Of a stretch of DNA of 64,000 bases, positions 61,161 through 64,000 are shown in pieces; the first letter of the stretch is position 1; each line of letters opens with the position of its first letter. The position numbers were made by a program, and so were the translations under genes. Source of the stretch: Planctomycetales bacterium ZRK34. GTDB lineage: Bacteria > Planctomycetota > Phycisphaerae > Phycisphaerales > Zrk34. Location: assembly GCA_014873095.1 (NCBI GenBank), contig CP050848.1:3035850-3099849 (forward strand), given 5' to 3'. The notes beneath the pieces are model-generated. The model did no database searches and was not told the origin of the DNA. It saw nothing but the letters and a program-made list of their open reading frames with translations.

Positions 61161-64000
61161 ACCTGCCGCGCTTCAGTGTCAGGCGGCCGATTTTTACAAC
61201 GATGATCACACTGATCGTGGTGATCCTCGGAGCGGTGTCGCTGTCGCGTTTGCGGATCGACCTGCTGCCGTCGATCGAGATGCCGACGCTGACGGTGTCG
61301 ACGGCCTACGAAAACGCGAGCCCGGAAGTCGTCGAGCGGCTGGTCACGCAGATCGTCGAGGAGATTCTGGCGACGGTGCCGGGCGTGGAGGAGATGACAT
61401 CGCTGTCCAGCGAGGGCAACTCGCGCGTGCGGGTGCGCTTCGCCTGGGGCACGGACCTGGACGCCGCGGCGGCGGACGTGCGCAGCCGCCTCGAAGATGA
61501 AATCAGCGAACTGCCCGAAGACGTCGAGCGCCCGCAGATCCGCAAATTCGACATCGCCAGTTTTCCGGTCGTCATCGTCGGCATCTCCAGCAAGCTGGAC
61601 CCGGTCGAGCTGACCGAGTTGATCGACAAGCAGGTGAGGTATCGATTTGCTCGCGTGCCCGGCGTGGCGCAGGCGGACCTGTTCGGCGGGTTTGAGCGGG
61701 AGATCCGCATCGCGCTGGACCCGCAGCGCATCCGGGCGCTTCAGCTTCCGCTGGATGATGTGCTCGAGGCGGTGCGCAACGCGAACCTCGACCGCCCGGC
61801 CGGCGAGATCGAACAGGGCCGATATGAGGTGACGCTGCGCGCTCCGGCGGAGTATTCGAGTCTCGAAGAGGTCCGGCAGACGGTGGTGACGGTCCGCAAC
61901 GGCGCGCCGGTGAAGCTCGGGCAGATCGCCGAGATCAAGGACACCTACCGCAAGCTGACGCGCATCGTGCGCGTCGACGGCGACCTCGGCCTGCGCATCG
62001 GCATCCGCAAGCAGGCCGACGCGAATACCGTAGAAGTCGCCGACGCCATCCTCGAGGAAATCGACGCGGTCAATCGCGACTACCCGCAGATCCATGTGGT
62101 GCCCGTCGTCAACCAGGGTAATTTCATCGAGCGGTCGATCGCCAACGTGGCACGCTCGGTGCTCTACGGCGGCGGGCTGGCCGTCATCGTGCTGCTGTTT
62201 TTCCTGCGGAACATCCGCAGCACCGTCGTGATCTCGCTGGCGATTCCGATTTCGATCATCGCGACGTTTTCGCTGATCTACTTCGGGGGCTTCACGCTGA
62301 ACCTGATGACGCTGGGCGGGCTGGCGCTCGGCGTCGGCATGATGGTCGACAACTCGATCGTGGTGCTGGAAAACATCTACCGCCGCCGGGCGGAGAACAA
62401 TGAGACGCCGCGCAAAGCGTCGGTCCGCGGGACTGAGGAAGTGGCCACGGCCATCATCGCCTCGACGATCACCACGCTCGTGATCTTCCTGCCGCTGGTG
62501 TTTGTGCGCGGCGTGTCGGGGATTCTGTTTAAAGAGTTGGCGTACGTGATCGTGTTTTCACTGATCTGTTCGCTGATGGTGGCGCTGTCGCTGGTGCCGA
62601 TGCTGTCGTCGAAGCTGATGCGACCGCTGGAAGACGAGCAGGCTCATCAGCGCGGCGTGCTGGGCCGACTGGTGCGTGCGTCCGAGGCGGCTTTCCAATC
62701 GCTGGAATACACGTATCGCGATCTGCTGCAGGTGGCGATGCGCGTGCGGCTGCTGACGATCCTGGCGGCGGCGGTGCTGCTGGCGGCGAGCCTGCTGCTG
62801 GTGCCGCTGATCGGCACGGAGTTTCTGCCGCCCAGCGATGAGGGGGAAGTCCGCGTCAGCGGCGAGATGGAAGTCGGCACGCGCGTCGGGCTCGTCGATG
62901 ATCAGTCGCGCATCATCGAGCGGATCGTGATTCCCGCGGTGCCGGAGATCGAGTCGTACGTGGTCAGCACCGGCGCGTCGGGTTACAACCCCAGCGACGC
63001 CTCGACGACGGAGATCCGCATGTCGCTGGTTCCCGCGGCCCAGCGGACGCGCTCCAACACGGAAATCGCCAACGACCTGCGAAAGCGGCTCGAAGGGAAA
63101 GTCGCCGGCATGACCGTGCGCACGCGCGCCCCGCAGGGGCAGTTTGTCCTCGAGCGCATTCTCGGCGGCGATGAGGAGCTGACCGTCGAGGTGCGCGGCT
63201 TCGAGTTGAAAACACTCGACGCCCTGGCGGCCCGCGTCGAGCAGGTGATCGCAGACATCCCCGGCATCACCGACATCGACACCTCCCGCGAAGCCGGCGT
63301 CCCGCAGCAGATGATTCACATCGATCGCGACAAGGCGGCGGACCTGGGCCTGAGCGTGCGCGATGTGGCCGAGGCGATCGAGATCGCCGTGGCCGGTCGG
63401 CAGGCCGGCGACTACCGCACGCGCGGCAACTCCTACCGCATCCTCGTGCAGTTCGCCGAGGCGGAAAAACTCGAACTGCAGGAGATCCTCGACCTGACGC
63501 TGACCAGCGCCACCGGCGAGGAAGTCGCCCTGCGCAACGTCGTGAACATCGTGCCGGGGCGCGGCCCCGTGCTGATCGACCGCAAAGATCAACAGCGCCT
63601 GGTCACCGTCGAAGCCAACGTCGCCGGGCGCGACATGGGCTCGGTCGCCCGCGATGTGCAGCAGAAGCTGGACACCATCCCGCGCCCCATGGGCTATGAA
63701 TTCAACATTGCCGGCAAGTTCGAAGAGCAGCAGGAAGCGTTCGCCGAGTTGATCGTGTCGCTGGTGCTGGCATTGGTGCTGGTCTACATGGTGCTCGCCT
63801 GTCAGTACGAGTCGTTGCGCGATCCGGTGGTCGTGATGGTGTCGGTGCCGCTGGCGGCGATCGGCGTGCTGGTGACGCTGTTCATCACGAACACTACGCT
63901 GAACGTGCAGTCCTACATCGGGTGCATCATGCTCGGCGGCATCGTCGTCAACAATGCCATCCTGCTCGTCGATCAGGCCAGCCGCCTGCGTACCGCTGAA
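61157..64000 (+). CDS. RND family efflux transporter (truncated by window end)
   Basis: The GTG at 61157 overlaps the adaptor stop as GTGA and opens a frame that stays open for 948 codons to the window end. Family features: [12 protein letters not shown] at the start, [10 protein letters not shown], the [17 protein letters not shown] membrane segment, [20 protein letters not shown] (the proton-relay region), and near the edge [10 protein letters not shown]. The substrate is not readable. AcrB-type proteins have about 1020-1050 residues, so roughly 80-100 are missing. Confidence 0.95.
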   Translation, partial: MNLPRFSVRRPIFTTMITLIVVILGAVSLSRLRIDLLPSIEMPTLTVSTAYENASPEVVERLVTQIVEEILATVPGVEEMTSLSSEGNSRVRVRFAWGTDLDAAAADVRSRLEDEISELPEDVERPQIRKFDIASFPVVIVGISSKLDPVELTELIDKQVRYRFARVPGVAQADLFGGFEREIRIALDPQRIRALQLPLDDVLEAVRNANLDRPAGEIEQGRYEVTLRAPAEYSSLEEVRQTVVTVRNGAPVKLGQIAEIKDTYRKLTRIVRVDGDLGLRIGIRKQADANTVEVADAILEEIDAVNRDYPQIHVVPVVNQGNFIERSIANVARSVLYGGGLAVIVLLFFLRNIRSTVVISLAIPISIIATFSLIYFGGFTLNLMTLGGLALGVGMMVDNSIVVLENIYRRRAENNETPRKASVRGTEEVATAIIASTITTLVIFLPLVFVRGVSGILFKELAYVIVFSLICSLMVALSLVPMLSSKLMRPLEDEQAHQRGVLGRLVRASEAAFQSLEYTYRDLLQVAMRVRLLTILAAAVLLAASLLLVPLIGTEFLPPSDEGEVRVSGEMEVGTRVGLVDDQSRIIERIVIPAVPEIESYVVSTGASGYNPSDASTTEIRMSLVPAAQRTRSNTEIANDLRKRLEGKVAGMTVRTRAPQGQFVLERILGGDEELTVEVRGFELKTLDALAARVEQVIADIPGITDIDTSREAGVPQQMIHIDRDKAADLGLSVRDVAEAIEIAVAGRQAGDYRTRGNSYRILVQFAEAEKLELQEILDLTLTSATGEEVALRNVVNIVPGRGPVLIDRKDQQRLVTVEANVAGRDMGSVARDVQQKLDTIPRPMGYEFNIAGKFEEQQEAFAELIVSLVLALVLVYMVLACQYESLRDPVVVMVSVPLAAIGVLVTLFITNTTLNVQSYIGCIMLGGIVVNNAILLVDQASRLRTAE

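Noticed and set aside
1..64000. CRISPR arrays, insertion sequences, integrases, prophage
   Set aside because: No regularly spaced repeats, transposase or phage structural genes were seen. The inverted repeats found do not flank coding sequence as IS ends would.

Overview
The window looks like a stretch of chromosome from a Gram-negative, high-GC bacterium, most likely a planctomycete of the Phycisphaerae type. That placement is inferred from gene content: DUF58/BatA/von Willebrand operons, a squalene-cyclase-like repeat protein, a DUF1080 protein, a PEP-CTERM protein, a secretin-based type II secretion system and TonB machinery. No rRNA or other taxonomic marker is present to confirm it. Genes are densely packed, many neighbours overlap by ATGA or GTGA, and there is no sign of prophage, transposon, integrase or CRISPR array.

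Region by region. 1-9763 (+): end of a DUF58 gene, a BatA-like protein, a large Gln-rich membrane protein, a vWA membrane protein and a secreted prenyltransferase/squalene-oxidase-repeat protein, all overlapping or nearly so. 9754-16369 (-): GT4 glycosyltransferase, a secreted protein of unknown function, nadD, and a PAS/GAF sensor with a degenerate GGDEF domain. 16370-18347 (+): a 429-base non-coding stretch with a 7-codon leader-like ORF, an ABM monooxygenase, a cytochrome c'-like protein and a DUF1080 protein. 18506-21370 (-): polA. 21369-22477 (+): two Bcp/PrxQ peroxiredoxins, the first lacking its peroxidatic cysteine. 22593-25127: a CBS protein (-), then a LeuT-like Na+ symporter with a 49-residue partner protein (+). 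25125-30314 (-): Dabb protein, WecA/MraY-type transferase, O-antigen-ligase-like protein, amidohydrolase, lipoprotein. 30406-32566 (+): nucleoside phosphorylase-like protein, flavin reductase-like protein, truA and tRNA-Asp.

32863-43873 (+) is a complete-looking type II secretion operon in the order D-E-F-G-H-I-J-K-C-L-M, followed by a TPR lipoprotein. After a 397-base leader, 44271-47799 encodes three exported surface-type proteins: a TIGR02597-like protein, a PEP-CTERM protein and a parallel-beta-helix-like protein. A strong terminator follows. Then 47918-58144 carries a TPR protein, a TonB-dependent receptor, DUF3450, TtpC-like ExbB, ExbB, two ExbD copies, TonB and a TPR protein. This is the gene order known from the Vibrio/Shewanella TonB2 systems. 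Taken together, the secretion system, the exported proteins and the energised outer-membrane receptor look like one locus for export, surface display and uptake of an unknown substrate. This is the best candidate for an undescribed system here.

58218-64000 (+): dCMP deaminase-like protein with a good sigma70-type promoter, a secreted TIM-barrel protein, and an RND efflux pair (adaptor plus pump, the pump cut by the window end).

Four intergenic regions, plus one gene start, carry long inverted repeats (up to 34 bp perfect) that look like dispersed hairpin elements.
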